Notes: generated by a model not told the origin, from the sequence alone. 64,000 nucleotides of DNA from Ignavibacteriales bacterium (GCA_016214905.1 JACRMQ010000007.1:881695-945694), one strand, 5' to 3'; positions 43,776-55,415 are shown, counted from the first letter of the stretch. Numbers and translations are program-made.

Positions 43776-46700
43776 CTAATCTTTGTGTAAAACAGAATGT
43801 ATTACCTCTAAAAGTTTCTGTGCATTGTAGGGCTTTGTTAGGAAAGCATCAAGACCCAACTCAATACTCGTCGCTTGTGTACCATCGGGATTAAATCCGC
43901 TTGAAGCAATAATCTTTACATCGGGTTTTATCTTCCTAAGGACTTTAATTGTACTCGGTCCATCCATAATCGGCATTACCATATCGGTCAACACCAACGC
44001 GATTTCCTCTTTTCTTGAAGCGAAAAGCGCGATAGCTTCCGTACCATCCGATCCTGTAATTATGTGATAACCATTTGCCTCAAGAGTATGTTTAGTGATT
44101 TGCTGAATTGAACTTTCATCATCTACCACCAGGATTAACTCTCCATTGCCAAGGAACATTTCTTTAACATCGTTTGATTTCGGTTTGGTTTCACTGGTCT
44201 CTTTTGCGGCTGGTAAGTAGATTCTGAATGTTGTTCCTTTACCAACCTCGCTATACACATTTACAAAACCACCGTGACTTTTAACTATGGCGTGGACAGT
44301 TGAAAGTCCGAGTCCTGTGCCCTTACCAATTTCCTTGGTAGTAAAAAATGGTTCAAAAATACGTTCTAAAACGGCAGGTGGCATTCCGCTTCCATTATCT
44401 TCAACGCTTAACAATACATAGCGGCCCGGTTTTGCATTGATGCTCATACGGGTGTATTGTTCGTCGATGAATTTATTTTCAGCTTTGATGAATATAGATC
44501 CGCCATTTGGCATTGCATCTCGTGCATTAACGCACAAATTCAAAAGTACCTGATGCAGATTTGTCGGGTCACCAATAATAGTCCAGATGTTTTTTGGAAC
44601 TTCCTCTTTTATTGTTATAGATTTTGGAAAAGTTCCCTTGATGATGCTGCTTATTTCGCTGATAATATGTCTAAACTGAATGAGTACACTCTCACCCTGA
44701 ACTCCTCGTGCAAAACCAAGGATCTGCTTGACGATTGCACTACCACGCTGTGCACTGGTTTCTATTGCCTCAAGCATTCTTAGACTTCTTTCATCAGGAA
44801 TTGATTTTTTAAGGAAATCGATGGAAAGCAAGATGGGAGCCAAGACATTATTCAGATCGTGCGCAACCCCGCCGGCTAAAGTACCGACACTTTCTATTCG
44901 CTGTGCCCGTAAGAGTTGCAGTTCGAGCAATTTCTTCTCCGTGATATCTTCTTTCACAGCGAGATAATGTGTTATTTGACCGGTTGAGTCCTTTATCGGA
45001 GAGATTGATGCGGATTCCCAATAAAACTCACCGTTCTTTTTTCGGTTGTGGAATTCTCCCTTCCATTCTTTGCCTGAGGTGATTGTATCCCATAATTGTT
45101 TATAATCTTCAGACGGTTTTTCATCGGACTTTAATATCCTTGGATTCTTACCGATCACTTCAGCGGATGTATAACCTGTGAGCTGTGTAAATTTGGTATT
45201 AACATATTGTATCTTTCCTTCTAAATCCGTAATAATAACAGAAGCAGGACTTTGTTCGATTGCTTGTTTAAGTTTGTTCAGTTCGCTTTCCGCTTTTATA
45301 CGATCTGTTATATCTTCAACTGTTCCTTCGTAGAAAAGAATGTTGCCGGAAGGATCTCTCACTGCTTTGGCACTTTCGCGTACATAAATTTGAGTTTCAT
45401 CTTTTTTTATCCATATAGATTCAAGCCCAATCACCAATCCTTCTTTTTCCATTCGTTCCTTAAATGTTGAACGGCTATATTCAGGGTGGAAACCATTCTT
45501 CTCTAAATTGTGCTGCTGCATTTCTTCACCTGAACTAAATCCAAGCATCTTGGAAAGTGCAGGATTTACCATAAGTATTCTGCCGTCGGGTAATGTCCGG
45601 TATAGACCAAGCACAGAGTTTTCAAAAACAGTTCTGTAACTTTCTTCGCTAATCCTTAATGATTCTTCTGCCTGTTTACGCTGAGTAACATCGTCTGCAA
45701 TTACTATCCTTGCTGGCCGTCCATTCCATTCAATGCTATGTGATGTTATTTCTACATCGATGATTGTGCCGTCTTTTTTCTTATGCTGCCAGCTATCGCT
45801 CGTTTGAAATGGTGTATCAATTGATGCGACATTTTGCAACAGTTTAGGTACATCCTTCGCAGGGCGGATGTCTTTGAGCGTCATGGATAAAAATTCTTCT
45901 TGAGAATAACCATAATGTCTTATAGCTGCTTCATTGACAGCAACAAAAGACAGAGATACTCGATCGTATACCCACATCGGTTGAGGATTATTAAAGAAGA
46001 GGTCACGGTATTGCTGTTCGGAAATTTTTAATTCTTCTTCGGTTTTTTTCTGGGCAGTGGTATCACGCCCGATGCTCATAACCACTTGTTTGCCATCCAA
46101 TTCGATAGTCCGTGCACTCACCTCATTATGTATTACGGTTTTATCGTTACGATAGTGGGCAGATTCAACACGGATGCTCCCTTTTTCTCGTAATTCTCTT
46201 AATCGTGGTGGAAAGATCTTACGATACTTTTCAGTCATTAAATCTTGCAAGTTCATTTTCATTATTTCGTCACGTGTATAACCGCGAAGCTTACAAGCTG
46301 CTTCATTTACATAGATTAGATTACCATCGAAATCATGTAGGATTATCGAGTCGTTCGCCGCATCCAACAGGTTTGCCCTGAGTGTTAATTCTTGTTCCGC
46401 CCGCTTTTGTTCTGTAATATCGGATACGAAACCTTCTAAAAAAGATAGATCCCCATCCTCCATGAATACACCACGACCTTGTTCCCAAACCCACTTCTCA
46501 TTGCCCTGAGCAGTGATGATTCGATAAATAATTTGATAAGAGTCCTTCTTTTCTACTGCATCTTGTACTTTCTGCCATACCATCTGACGATCTTCAGAGT
46601 GAATTAGATCCCCATACGATATTTTATTATTGTTGATAAGATCCTCAGGATAATACCCTGTCAACTTGATGCTGCCTTCACTAACGAATTCCATGGTCCA

Positions 46701-47933
46701 GTTCTGATCATTCTTACAGCGATAAGCCAAACCCGGTAAATTGCTCATTGATATTGCAAGCTGGCGCTCTCTGTCATGTAAAGCTTCTTCATTTCGTTTA
46801 CGTTCAGTAATATCTTGTGCGGTTCCGGTCACTTGAAGCGGATTGCCGTTTGCGTCAAATATCGCTGCGCCGTTTCCCCTTAGATATCGAATATTACCGT
46901 TCGGGAGAATTATTCGAAAGTCTAGTTCTCCGGTTTTTTCCCCTCTCATCGTTCGATCGATCCATTGATGCATCAAAACTCTGTCTTCGGCGTGAATCAA
47001 ATAGATGAATGATTCGATTGAAAGATGAAATTTTTCTCGATCCACTCCATATATATCATACATTGTATCCGACCAGCGAAGAGTTCCATTTGCGACAGTG
47101 AAACTCCAGCTTCCAAGGCGAGCGATTCTTTGACTTTCAGCCAGGAGTTTTTCGCTCTCACGCAAAGCTTTATCCGATTTTTTTCGATCGGTGATATCCC
47201 GTAATATCCCGTCTATAAATAATGGCTTACCTTCAGTATTCGGTATCAAGACTGCACTAACAGAAACGTGAACTTGCGAGTTATCTTTTCGCTTTAACAC
47301 AAGCTCTAGGTCGTGAACCGATTTTTCTTTCATCAGTGTTTCTACCAGAATTTCGCGGTAATCCGGATTTTCATAAAATAATCGCACATCTTTTTCAATT
47401 ACTTCTTCAACTGTATAACCGTAATTTTTTACTGAAGGGCTGATGAACTTAATTATACCCCGCATATCTGTTCGATAAAATACATCTTCAGTGTTTTCAA
47501 AAAATGTCCTGTATCTTTCTTCACTGATTCTCAGCAGTGTTTCTACTCGTTTTCGCTCGATGGCATATCGGATTGACCGAGTAATCATGTAACAATCTGT
47601 TTTACCCTTGACTAAATAATCTTCGGCACCTGCTTGTAATGCTTGGACTGAAATTCCGTTGTCATTGATTTCGGTTAGTGCAATAATTGGCCGGTATGGA
47701 GCAGCATTGATAGCAAGTTTGACAGTCTCTATACCTTCCGTATCGGGAAGTGAAAGATCGAGTAAAATAATATCAAAATTATGCCGGTTGGTTAATTTAT
47801 GTGCGTCACTCCAGCGATCTGTGTGAGTAATATTATACGTTTCATGTTCACCTTCTCTTAAACATTCCTGCAGCAACTCTGCCTCTGCCGGATTATCTTC
47901 AACTAGTAATATGTTTATTATTTGCTTATTCAT
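43776..47933 (-). CDS. Hybrid sensor histidine kinase: receiver, seven PAS, kinase, receiver
   Basis: The 1385-residue protein is cytosolic, without membrane segments. In order: a receiver (phospho-acceptor D59 in [10 protein letters not shown]), seven PAS domains between about 130 and 1000 (including PAS_3 type with LGSWSF and one with NPQPMWVYD), a HisKA domain with the phospho-His near 1026 in [13 protein letters not shown], a HATPase ([28 protein letters not shown]), and a C-terminal receiver ([25 protein letters not shown]). The two receivers allow a phosphorelay. It is transcribed towards lat, after the two regulators and the even larger kinase. The signals sensed are not readable from sequence. 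Confidence 0.94.
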   Translation of the reverse strand: MNKQIINILLVEDNPAEAELLQECLREGEHETYNITHTDRWSDAHKLTNRHNFDIILLDLSLPDTEGIETVKLAINAAPYRPIIALTEINDNGISVQALQAGAEDYLVKGKTDCYMITRSIRYAIERKRVETLLRISEERYRTFFENTEDVFYRTDMRGIIKFISPSVKNYGYTVEEVIEKDVRLFYENPDYREILVETLMKEKSVHDLELVLKRKDNSQVHVSVSAVLIPNTEGKPLFIDGILRDITDRKKSDKALRESEKLLAESQRIARLGSWSFTVANGTLRWSDTMYDIYGVDREKFHLSIESFIYLIHAEDRVLMHQWIDRTMRGEKTGELDFRIILPNGNIRYLRGNGAAIFDANGNPLQVTGTAQDITERKRNEEALHDRERQLAISMSNLPGLAYRCKNDQNWTMEFVSEGSIKLTGYYPEDLINNNKISYGDLIHSEDRQMVWQKVQDAVEKKDSYQIIYRIITAQGNEKWVWEQGRGVFMEDGDLSFLEGFVSDITEQKRAEQELTLRANLLDAANDSIILHDFDGNLIYVNEAACKLRGYTRDEIMKMNLQDLMTEKYRKIFPPRLRELREKGSIRVESAHYRNDKTVIHNEVSARTIELDGKQVVMSIGRDTTAQKKTEEELKISEQQYRDLFFNNPQPMWVYDRVSLSFVAVNEAAIRHYGYSQEEFLSMTLKDIRPAKDVPKLLQNVASIDTPFQTSDSWQHKKKDGTIIDVEITSHSIEWNGRPARIVIADDVTQRKQAEESLRISEESYRTVFENSVLGLYRTLPDGRILMVNPALSKMLGFSSGEEMQQHNLEKNGFHPEYSRSTFKERMEKEGLVIGLESIWIKKDETQIYVRESAKAVRDPSGNILFYEGTVEDITDRIKAESELNKLKQAIEQSPASVIITDLEGKIQYVNTKFTQLTGYTSAEVIGKNPRILKSDEKPSEDYKQLWDTITSGKEWKGEFHNRKKNGEFYWESASISPIKDSTGQITHYLAVKEDITEKKLLELQLLRAQRIESVGTLAGGVAHDLNNVLAPILLSIDFLKKSIPDERSLRMLEAIETSAQRGSAIVKQILGFARGVQGESVLIQFRHIISEISSIIKGTFPKSITIKEEVPKNIWTIIGDPTNLHQVLLNLCVNARDAMPNGGSIFIKAENKFIDEQYTRMSINAKPGRYVLLSVEDNGSGMPPAVLERIFEPFFTTKEIGKGTGLGLSTVHAIVKSHGGFVNVYSEVGKGTTFRIYLPAAKETSETKPKSNDVKEMFLGNGELILVVDDESSIQQITKHTLEANGYHIITGSDGTEAIALFASRKEEIALVLTDMVMPIMDGPSTIKVLRKIKPDVKIIASSGFNPDGTQATSIELGLDAFLTKPYNAQKLLEVIHSVLHKD

Positions 47934-48063
47934 AATTATAATTCCTCTCCGAAAATCTAATCTTTATCCATTCGTAACTATTGCTAAATAAAAATTTCCA
48001 TTTTAAATTGATTTATGTACATTATTAGCATTATGAAATCGGTTGATCCACTGAGATTATTGC

Positions 48064-48420
48064 TTAATTTAAAAATGAAAGAACATCAACTAATTTTTCA
48101 ACCTCAGTAGATTTATCAAAAAAATAATCCGCGCCAGCCTTGATAGATTCTTCTTTAAATTGAGGATACGGATAATTGGTTAGCATGATAACTACAATGT
48201 GCGGGTGGTCTTTTTTAATTTTCGATAGCACATCTATACCACTGCCATCAGGCAATTTAATATCGAGAATAACAACATCAGGCGTCGTTTGCGGAATTAA
48301 TTGTCTTGCTTCTACTACATTCTGCGCTTGCCCTACAATCTCAATTCCCTGAATTTCACTGAAAGCAATCATCAACCTTGCGCGAACTATATGGGAATCA
48401 TCGACAATAAATACTTTCAT
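48064..48420 (-). CDS. CheY-like single-domain response regulator
   Basis: The 118-residue protein is one receiver: acidic pair in FIVDDSH, phospho-acceptor in VVILDIKLPDGSG, switch threonine in IMLTNYP, lysine in FDKSTE. It has no output domain. It lies between the two large kinases, 130 bases from one, all on the same strand, so it likely takes phosphate from one of them. A perfect 20-base palindrome is found about 120 bases upstream. Confidence 0.93.
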   Translation of the reverse strand: MKVFIVDDSHIVRARLMIAFSEIQGIEIVGQAQNVVEARQLIPQTTPDVVILDIKLPDGSGIDVLSKIKKDHPHIVVIMLTNYPYPQFKEESIKAGADYFFDKSTEVEKLVDVLSFLN

Positions 48421-48537
48421 GGCTCATTTCTCTCTAGAAAATTTTACCTATTCATTTTCTATTTATAACGTACAACAGGTTTCTTTTGGGAAAAATAGGG
48501 TGAAGTATTGTTTATCTGTAAGGAAAGGATGATCTGA

Positions 48538-48557
48538 TTGTAGGATTTATCCTACAA
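48538..48557. promoter_or_regulatory. Perfect 20-base palindrome
   Basis: TTGTAGGAT-TT-ATCCTACAA lies between two response regulator genes. No T run follows on either strand, so it is not a terminator. It may be an operator for the single-domain regulator gene at 48420 or a small repeat. Confidence 0.4.
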
Positions 48558-48621
48558 AAAATGAATTGGGGTAGATTGTTCGTTTTAAGCTAATGTATTC
48601 TAGGAAGGTCGAAGTTTGTGT

Positions 48622-48686
48622 CAGGACGAAAGTCCTGGCACCACCCTACTACCTGGATGTGAAGTCAGGTCTTCCGACCTGACTTC
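48622..48686. repeat. Two tetraloop hairpins after the LuxR regulator
   Basis: CAGGAC-GAAA-GTCCTG (48622-48637) and an 11-base-pair hairpin GAAGTCAGGTC-TTCC-GACCTGACTTC (48661-48686) stand side by side just behind the LuxR regulator stop. The GAAA loop is a GNRA tetraloop. Motifs of this kind are scattered intergenic repeats in several phyla. The second may help end the upstream transcript although no T run follows. Confidence 0.6.
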
Positions 48687-48690
48687 GTAC

Positions 48691-49320
48691 TCAAGTTAGT
48701 TTATGCTCTATAACATAGTGTATGATATCTGCGTTAGATTTCATTTTCATCTTTTCAAGGATACGCGCTCTGTAAGTGCTGATTGTTTTTGCACTTAATG
48801 ATAATTCGTTTGCTATGCTTCCTGTAGGTTTTCCTGACGCAAGCATTATCATTATCTGGTATTCACGGTTCGATAATCGTTCGTGGGAAGGTTTTTCGGT
48901 CCAGTCATCCAATTCGGAAGCTAATCTTTCTGCTAACTTCTCAGTGATATATTTTCTACCCGAAATTAGTTGATGTATCGCTTTGACTAGCTGTTCGGGA
49001 ACGTCGGACTTTGAGAGAAAGCATGATGCACCTGAGCGGATTGCGCGGATGGCAAATTCATCTTCAGCATGCATACTGTAAACAAGGACCGGAAGTTTTG
49101 GATTGATTTGTTTGATCTCTTGTAATAAATCTAAGCCGCTTCGGCCGGGAAGCGAGATATCAAGTATTACAACATCCCATTCTTTTTGCCGGATAAGATC
49201 GAGTGCCTCTCCTGAATTTCCGGCTTCCCCAAATGTCGGATTTAGAATTTCTTCCTTAAGTATATCTTTTATTCCTTCCCTCACAACAGCATGGTCATCG
49301 ATAATAAGAATGTTTCTCAT
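48691..49320 (-). CDS. NarL/LuxR-family response regulator
   Basis: The 209-residue regulator has an intact receiver (LIIDDHAVVREG, VVILDISLPGRSG, VLVYSMHA, FLSKSD) and a LuxR helix-turn-helix (LSNREYQIMIMLASG, SAKTISTYRARILEKMKM). It starts 15 bases after the stop of the 1905-residue HisKA_3 kinase, the kinase type that pairs with this regulator class, so the two form a likely couple. Targets are not known. Confidence 0.95.
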   Translation of the reverse strand: MRNILIIDDHAVVREGIKDILKEEILNPTFGEAGNSGEALDLIRQKEWDVVILDISLPGRSGLDLLQEIKQINPKLPVLVYSMHAEDEFAIRAIRSGASCFLSKSDVPEQLVKAIHQLISGRKYITEKLAERLASELDDWTEKPSHERLSNREYQIMIMLASGKPTGSIANELSLSAKTISTYRARILEKMKMKSNADIIHYVIEHKLT

Positions 49321-49335
49321 GAAATATTTTATCCT

Positions 49336-52300
49336 TTAATTCATTTCTTTATTTATCGGTACTTTCACAACTATTTTTGTACCTTCTCCTTGGATGTTAT
49401 GTATATCCAAATCGCCTCTTATAATTGTTGCACGTTCATGCATTCCTAATATACCTAACGATTTAGTATTATGCACTTCTTCCTTGGTGATGCCTTTTCC
49501 GTTATCCTGTACGATCATAATGAAATTCTTTTCGTCTCTGCTCAGATTGATCGAGACAGATGTAGCATTTGCATGCCGTATTATATTGGTTAGAATCTCT
49601 TGGAACATTCTAAAGAGGTTGATCGATTGTTCTTCGCTAAACGAAATATCTGCTACATTCTCAGAGAAATTGCATTGAGTTCCGGTTCTGGTTTGGAACT
49701 CTTTAATTTGCCATCTGATCGCCGGCAGCAATCCAAGTTCGAGAACTCCTGGCCTTAATTCGGTCGATATTTTCCTGACGGTCTGAATTGTGGAATCAAG
49801 AAGATTCAATATGGATTCGATTTTATTATGTGAGGGTTTTTGTTCCATCGGGATTTGTTTCTCTAACCATTTGATATCAATTTTCATTGCGGTCAGAGTT
49901 TGTCCCAATTCATCATGGATTTCGCGGGCAATGCGAGTGCTTTCCTCTTCACGAATCGATTGCAGTCTGATTGCCAGTTGGCGCATTTGTTCACGAGAGT
50001 TTGATAATTCATCTCTTTGTATCTCGATTGCTTGGTACATTCTTGCATTTAAAAATCCGGAAGATACTTGACCTGCTAAGGTTTCTAAGAAACCTGCTTG
50101 ACTTCCGAAATCTCTCTCTTTTCTTGCTGCCAAGCCAATTACACCGAAAATTTCCTTGCCATTTTGTAAAGGCAGAGCTGCGAACGATCTCAAACCAGCT
50201 TTCTTGCACTCTTCCCAAGTACACCGCTCATCAGTGAAAATATCACTGGAATAAATAGATTTTCTCTGGCTAACCGCCAACCCACAAATACATTCACCCA
50301 CGCGATGTTCTGGAAAATCTTTAAACTGGTCTTTATAATTTTTAGGTTCTATGCGATGCAAAATTAATTTTTCATTCTCCCTAAAGAATAAGAAAACGAT
50401 ATCCGACTGTGTCGCTTTGAACGTTTCTTCAACAACATAGTTGATGACATCATCAAGGATGAGGGATTGATTAACACGTTGGCTCAAAGAATTGAGAGCG
50501 GCCAACTCATTCGCGCGTCGATTGATTTCTTCCATTGTGCGTTTGCGCTCTGAAATATCGCGTACTATCGCCCACATGGAGGAAGGATTGCCGACTTCAT
50601 CTCTCATCAAGAATGTTCTGAGTTCCACAGGAAGTATAGTGTTGTCTTTTCTGCGATACTCTTTTTCGTAAACTCCGGAATATCCTCTTGGCATAATCTC
50701 TTCCTCGATTATCTTTGTCTCGAACTCATGCCATTTTTGGGGTGTTAGCTCGATATATGTCAAATTTCTGATTTCTTCATCCGTATATCCAAGCATCTCA
50801 ATATAGGATTTGTTGAACTCCTTTATCCGTCCCTGCATGTCCACCTCCACAAACGCGTCTGTCATGCTCTCGTACAATTTGCGATATTTATTTTCGCTCT
50901 CTCGTAGCGCTTCTTCCGCCCGCTTACGATCCGTAATGTCAAGAATAAAAGCAACGTATGCCTCTTTTAACATGTATTGAGTTAAGTGCAGGTGCACTTC
51001 TACATCATAAACGCTCCCATTTTTTCTTTTATGTTTTGTTTCGAATATTAGCTTTGGTATTTCTTTTCTTGCCAAAGGAGAAATCTTGGTCCGGAAAGAT
51101 GATTCGTTAAATTCCGGTTTTAGATCCAGCGGCGTTAGATGAATAATTTCTTCAGAAGTATAACCAAGATTCTTAAGAGCACCTAAATTAACAAACTTAA
51201 ATTTTAGCGTTTTCGAATCAAATATATATAATTCATTAAGACTTGTCTGAAGCATATTTGATAAGGATAATTTCTCTTCTACTGCTTGTTTCCGTTCGGT
51301 GATGTTTTCAACAACGCTGAGAATTCGTGGAATTGTGCCATCTTGTGCGTACAAAGGTACAGTGCGATAAAGTTGGTTTTGGTTATTGATAAAGAGCTCG
51401 AACAACCGCTCCTCTCCCGCAAATGTTTTCAAATAGTGTTCTAGAACCACTGGGGTTTGGTCACCGTATACCTGATCGAGGGTCATGCCAACGAATTGCT
51501 CCGGATCCAGATTCAGTTTCTTGAATTCCTGCCCTGAGGTAAATCCAACAGTCAGGTCCTTTTCGATGATGGAGAGATAGGAATTCGGGTAGTTCTCTGC
51601 GATTGTGCGCAGAAGCGCCTCGTTCTCTCGTAGACTCTTTTCTGCCCGTCGGCGTTCGGTGATGTCTATGCTCAGCGCCGATACACCTGTGATTTTTTCA
51701 TTTAAAATAATTGGATTAAGAAATACTTGATAATAATGAAGCTCATTATGTAAATGAGCAGAGAACTCAAATATGTCTTGTTCACCGGAGAGGGCAGAGT
51801 CATAATGTTCTTTCCAGTATGCCCGTAATTCAGGTGTTAAAATATCGAGTGAGTTCATCCCTTTCTGTATTTTAATGTTGAATCTAATAAAATAAGCTTC
51901 AGCAAAGAAATTATTGAATTTGATATAGTTATAATTTTTATCTATAGACCAGATTGATTCATTTCTGTTGTTAATTAATGAACTCAAATTAGCTTCTGAT
52001 TCATTTACTGCTATTTCCGCCTGCTTGCGTTCAGTTATATCGCGGATAACACCGAGAATATATTGTCCATCATGAAGTTCAATTATCTCGCCTGAGAGCA
52101 AAGTATCCCGGATTTCGCCAGACTTGATACGGAAACCCACTTCCAAATCTCGTACTCTGCCATTTTTCTGGAGAAGGTCGGTGTAGCGTTTGCGTTCGTC
52201 GGGATTTGCCCAGAATTGCAATTCGTCTGTTCTCTTTCCTATTATCTCCTCGGGTTTATAGCCGGTTGCATCCTGCAATCTATCGTTTACATCGACGAGC

Positions 52301-55053
52301 CGACCATCAGCTAAGGAAGTCAACACGATGATATCCGGGCTAGATCTAAATACTTTAGTAAATTTCTCCTCGGATATTCGCAGTGCCTCTTCTACCTGTT
52401 TGCGCTCGGTGATGTCTTCTGCGAGTACTAACCGTGCCTTCCTGCCATTGAAAATAATCTCATGAGAGTGAATCGAAACCTGAATCACCATGCCACTCTT
52501 TTTTCGATGTCGCCACTCACCAGAGTGTGTGAGACCGGGAGTAATGTGCCGAAGCAGATTTTCAAATTCCACTATGTCCTCCGGCGGTCGGATATCGCGT
52601 AGTGTCATTGACAAAAATTCAGCTTCTGAGTAACCGTAGTGCATCTGGGCAGCTTGATTCACCATTAGGAATTGAAGAGTATCAAAATCGTATACCCACA
52701 TTGGTAATGGACTATTTTTAAATATCAGACGATACCGCTCCTCGCTTCTCTGTAATGCGTTCTCAAAGTGCTTGCGCTCCGTGATGTTGCGTAATATGAC
52801 AAGAGTGTAGGTCTCTTCATTAAGGTCATAACTTGACACATGAACATCCATATCGAATTCAGATCCATCTTTTCTGAGACCTCGCGTTTCATAAGTGGAG
52901 GGGACAAGTTCACCTTTCGACCGGAGTTGAACCAAATCCAGAATTTTCTTGCGTTCGCTTGGAGCAATAAGATCTATAATTGGTTTTCGAGCCAATTCCT
53001 TACTATCCCCATATCCAAAAAGTGTGAGGTATGCTGAATTGACAAATTCATGTATACCCAGTTTCGAAACTCCAATTGCGTCAACTGATTTTTCAAATAC
53101 GTTTCGGAATTTGATTTCGCTTTTGAGTAACTCATTTTCAGCATGGATACGTTCTTTAATTTCATTTTGTGAATTTTCATACAGTCGGGAATTTTCTACG
53201 GCTAACGCTGTCAGATTTGCCAGGGTGAGACAACTTTCAATCTCTGACTGCTTAAACAATTTTGGTTTTTCAATCGATGCTACAATGAGTACACCAATCA
53301 CATTGGTTTTGGCTACTAACGGCAGATAAAGTATTGAACGTAAATTACGTTGTTCGCAGATTGCTCTTTCTGCAGGAGTTAGATCGGTAATTGTTGAGTC
53401 TTGTATAATAACAGGTTGACTGGTTGTAATAGCTTTTTGTATGTGGGGGTGATCTACAAGCATAGCACCCCGGAATTCTACAGGAAATCCGGGAGGGAGT
53501 TCAGGTGAAGTTGCTCCGAGATGCAACATTTCTCCCTTCAGGAGATAGATCGCGGCGCTTTTTAACTCCATCAACTCAATTATACTGTCGGTTGATGTCT
53601 GCAATATAGTTTCAAGGTTTAATGTGCCGGCAATACTCTGGCTGGATTTTAGAAGTGCTCTTAACTCTTTTGAATGCTTAATTATTTCTTCTTCAGCACT
53701 CTTGCGCTCAGTGATGTTTCGCACCATTGCTATCATGAGTTCTGGTTGAGCAGGAGCCAAGGAACTGAGACGAATTTCGACCGGAAATATCGTTCCATCC
53801 TTCCGCCTATGAGTCCCGATAATCGTCTGCACTTCTCCGGGCTTTAGCTTTCGGTGAATCTCTGTGACCTCACCATATGGAAGGATTGCTTCGATATCTA
53901 TTGTGGAAAGTTTCAGAAGTTCATCCATACTGTAACCAAGATCATGGCACGCGCGTGTGTTACATTTAAGGATTTGACCTGTAGCCTTATCAATCACGTA
54001 AATCGCGTCACCAGCGTTATCTATATACAACTTTAACTGTTGCTCACCTTGACGAATACTCTCTTCCTCTCGCTTCTGCTCTGTGATGTCTCGAGCTATT
54101 CCCAGAACCGCGACAATTTTACCATCAATGATTAGAGGAGATGGTGTAAATTTTCCAATTTTATACTCACCCGATTTAATTTTGATTCGCAGTTCATACG
54201 GTTCTACTTTCTTCCCCGACATCACTTTCTGAAAAATTTCGATTGCTTTCGGTAAATCTTCCTGATGAACGAGATTTGCGAACGGTTTATCAATCCATTC
54301 TTCAACTGTCCACCCTGTAAGAGTTTCAAATGCAGGATTGATCGATGATAATTTCCCATCGGGAGATATTGTATAGATCGCGTCGCGGACGTTTTCAAAG
54401 ATTGAACGATAACGTATTTCACTTTCCCGCTGCGCCGCATCAGCACGCCTGCGGTCTTCAAGAACTCTGATAAGTGCAAGACGGGAACGATCGGTTTCTT
54501 CTAATGTGCGGACGCGCTCTTTTATTTCGTCACGTTCTGTATGGATATTTCTCAATTCAATATTTTTTCGCCTGAGCTCAAGCTGTGTCATCACATGTTT
54601 GCTCAAAACGCGTAACGCGCGCTGGTGTGCTTCTTTCATCTGGCGGGGGACACGATCGATTACACAAAGCGTTCCAAGAGCATAACCATCGGATGAAATG
54701 AGCGGTGCGCCCGCATAGAAACGAATTTTAGGATCACCTGTCACCAAAGGATTATCGGCAAAACGGTCATCATTTACTGCATCGGGAACAATGAATAAAT
54801 CGGTATGATGAATCGCATGTCCACAGAAAGAAATATCGCGGGAGGTTTCTTCAACCGTCATACCAATCTTTGATTTAAACCACTGGCGGTTTTCGTCTAT
54901 GAGTGAGATAAGTGCAATAGGGGATTCACAGATTTCAGCAGCTAGTTCTGTTAAATCGTCGAACGATTTTTCGGGAAGTGTATCGAGCACGCCGTAATGT
55001 TTGAGGATTTCTATCCGCGCAACATCATTTTCCGGAATTGTTGGTTTTTGCAT
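49336..55053 (-). CDS. Giant GAF/PAS sensor histidine kinase (HisKA_3)
   Basis: At about 1905 residues this is the largest gene here. Order: GAF (HYGVLDTLPEKSFDD, typical of GAF-first kinases), two PAS, a second GAF (SQSIAGTLNLETILQ), seven more PAS, a third GAF (VNQSLILDDVINYV), then a HisKA_3 domain with the phospho-His near residue 1710 in REIHDELGQTLTAMK and a HATPase (EILTNIIRHANA, VQDNGKGI, GILGMHERA). No membrane segment is seen. Of the nine PAS copies, the NSPLPMWVYD copy closely matches one in the kinase at 43776. Start ATG 55053 is preferred over GTG 55059 because GGAG lies 8 bases ahead of it. The coupled LuxR regulator follows. Confidence 0.94.
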   Translation of the reverse strand: MQKPTIPENDVARIEILKHYGVLDTLPEKSFDDLTELAAEICESPIALISLIDENRQWFKSKIGMTVEETSRDISFCGHAIHHTDLFIVPDAVNDDRFADNPLVTGDPKIRFYAGAPLISSDGYALGTLCVIDRVPRQMKEAHQRALRVLSKHVMTQLELRRKNIELRNIHTERDEIKERVRTLEETDRSRLALIRVLEDRRRADAAQRESEIRYRSIFENVRDAIYTISPDGKLSSINPAFETLTGWTVEEWIDKPFANLVHQEDLPKAIEIFQKVMSGKKVEPYELRIKIKSGEYKIGKFTPSPLIIDGKIVAVLGIARDITEQKREEESIRQGEQQLKLYIDNAGDAIYVIDKATGQILKCNTRACHDLGYSMDELLKLSTIDIEAILPYGEVTEIHRKLKPGEVQTIIGTHRRKDGTIFPVEIRLSSLAPAQPELMIAMVRNITERKSAEEEIIKHSKELRALLKSSQSIAGTLNLETILQTSTDSIIELMELKSAAIYLLKGEMLHLGATSPELPPGFPVEFRGAMLVDHPHIQKAITTSQPVIIQDSTITDLTPAERAICEQRNLRSILYLPLVAKTNVIGVLIVASIEKPKLFKQSEIESCLTLANLTALAVENSRLYENSQNEIKERIHAENELLKSEIKFRNVFEKSVDAIGVSKLGIHEFVNSAYLTLFGYGDSKELARKPIIDLIAPSERKKILDLVQLRSKGELVPSTYETRGLRKDGSEFDMDVHVSSYDLNEETYTLVILRNITERKHFENALQRSEERYRLIFKNSPLPMWVYDFDTLQFLMVNQAAQMHYGYSEAEFLSMTLRDIRPPEDIVEFENLLRHITPGLTHSGEWRHRKKSGMVIQVSIHSHEIIFNGRKARLVLAEDITERKQVEEALRISEEKFTKVFRSSPDIIVLTSLADGRLVDVNDRLQDATGYKPEEIIGKRTDELQFWANPDERKRYTDLLQKNGRVRDLEVGFRIKSGEIRDTLLSGEIIELHDGQYILGVIRDITERKQAEIAVNESEANLSSLINNRNESIWSIDKNYNYIKFNNFFAEAYFIRFNIKIQKGMNSLDILTPELRAYWKEHYDSALSGEQDIFEFSAHLHNELHYYQVFLNPIILNEKITGVSALSIDITERRRAEKSLRENEALLRTIAENYPNSYLSIIEKDLTVGFTSGQEFKKLNLDPEQFVGMTLDQVYGDQTPVVLEHYLKTFAGEERLFELFINNQNQLYRTVPLYAQDGTIPRILSVVENITERKQAVEEKLSLSNMLQTSLNELYIFDSKTLKFKFVNLGALKNLGYTSEEIIHLTPLDLKPEFNESSFRTKISPLARKEIPKLIFETKHKRKNGSVYDVEVHLHLTQYMLKEAYVAFILDITDRKRAEEALRESENKYRKLYESMTDAFVEVDMQGRIKEFNKSYIEMLGYTDEEIRNLTYIELTPQKWHEFETKIIEEEIMPRGYSGVYEKEYRRKDNTILPVELRTFLMRDEVGNPSSMWAIVRDISERKRTMEEINRRANELAALNSLSQRVNQSLILDDVINYVVEETFKATQSDIVFLFFRENEKLILHRIEPKNYKDQFKDFPEHRVGECICGLAVSQRKSIYSSDIFTDERCTWEECKKAGLRSFAALPLQNGKEIFGVIGLAARKERDFGSQAGFLETLAGQVSSGFLNARMYQAIEIQRDELSNSREQMRQLAIRLQSIREEESTRIAREIHDELGQTLTAMKIDIKWLEKQIPMEQKPSHNKIESILNLLDSTIQTVRKISTELRPGVLELGLLPAIRWQIKEFQTRTGTQCNFSENVADISFSEEQSINLFRMFQEILTNIIRHANATSVSINLSRDEKNFIMIVQDNGKGITKEEVHNTKSLGILGMHERATIIRGDLDIHNIQGEGTKIVVKVPINKEMN

Positions 55054-55059
55054 AATCAC

Positions 55060-55346
55060 TACTCCAATCTATCCTGATTATGATAGAATTAACCCTTTAT
55101 GATACAAAGATGTTTGAACAAAACCAACCCGATCGAGATTGAGAGTGAATTACGTTGAAATTTCTCGAAATCGCTAGAAATTTTTAATAATGTCATCCTG
55201 ATTCAGATGATTATCCCGCTAAAACACAATATGTATCGGTAGCAGATTTTGAATAAAATTTCTTTGAAAAGATATTCCGTATTTATTATGAGTATCCTTG
55301 AATCTATGGAGAGGTAATATATAATTTGAATACCTCCAACCCGAAA
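55060..55346. other. Intergenic region upstream of the giant kinase
   Basis: This stretch must hold the promoter of the kinase-regulator unit. It contains one clear palindrome, AAATTTCT/AGAAATTT with a 10-base loop at about 55158-55183. I see no open frame with a ribosome site. Confidence 0.4.
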
Positions 55347-55377
55347 TAAAAAACGGCTCACTTGAGTGTGAGCCGTT
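55347..55377 (-). terminator. Terminator of the subtilisin gene
   Basis: AACGGCTCAC and GTGAGCCGTT pair over 10 bases around a 6-base loop. On the minus strand the stem runs into TTTTTTATTTC, 39 bases after the protease stop. Confidence 0.88.
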
Positions 55378-55415
55378 CTGTTTATGAAATTACATCATTT
55401 ATTGAAGTGTTATAT

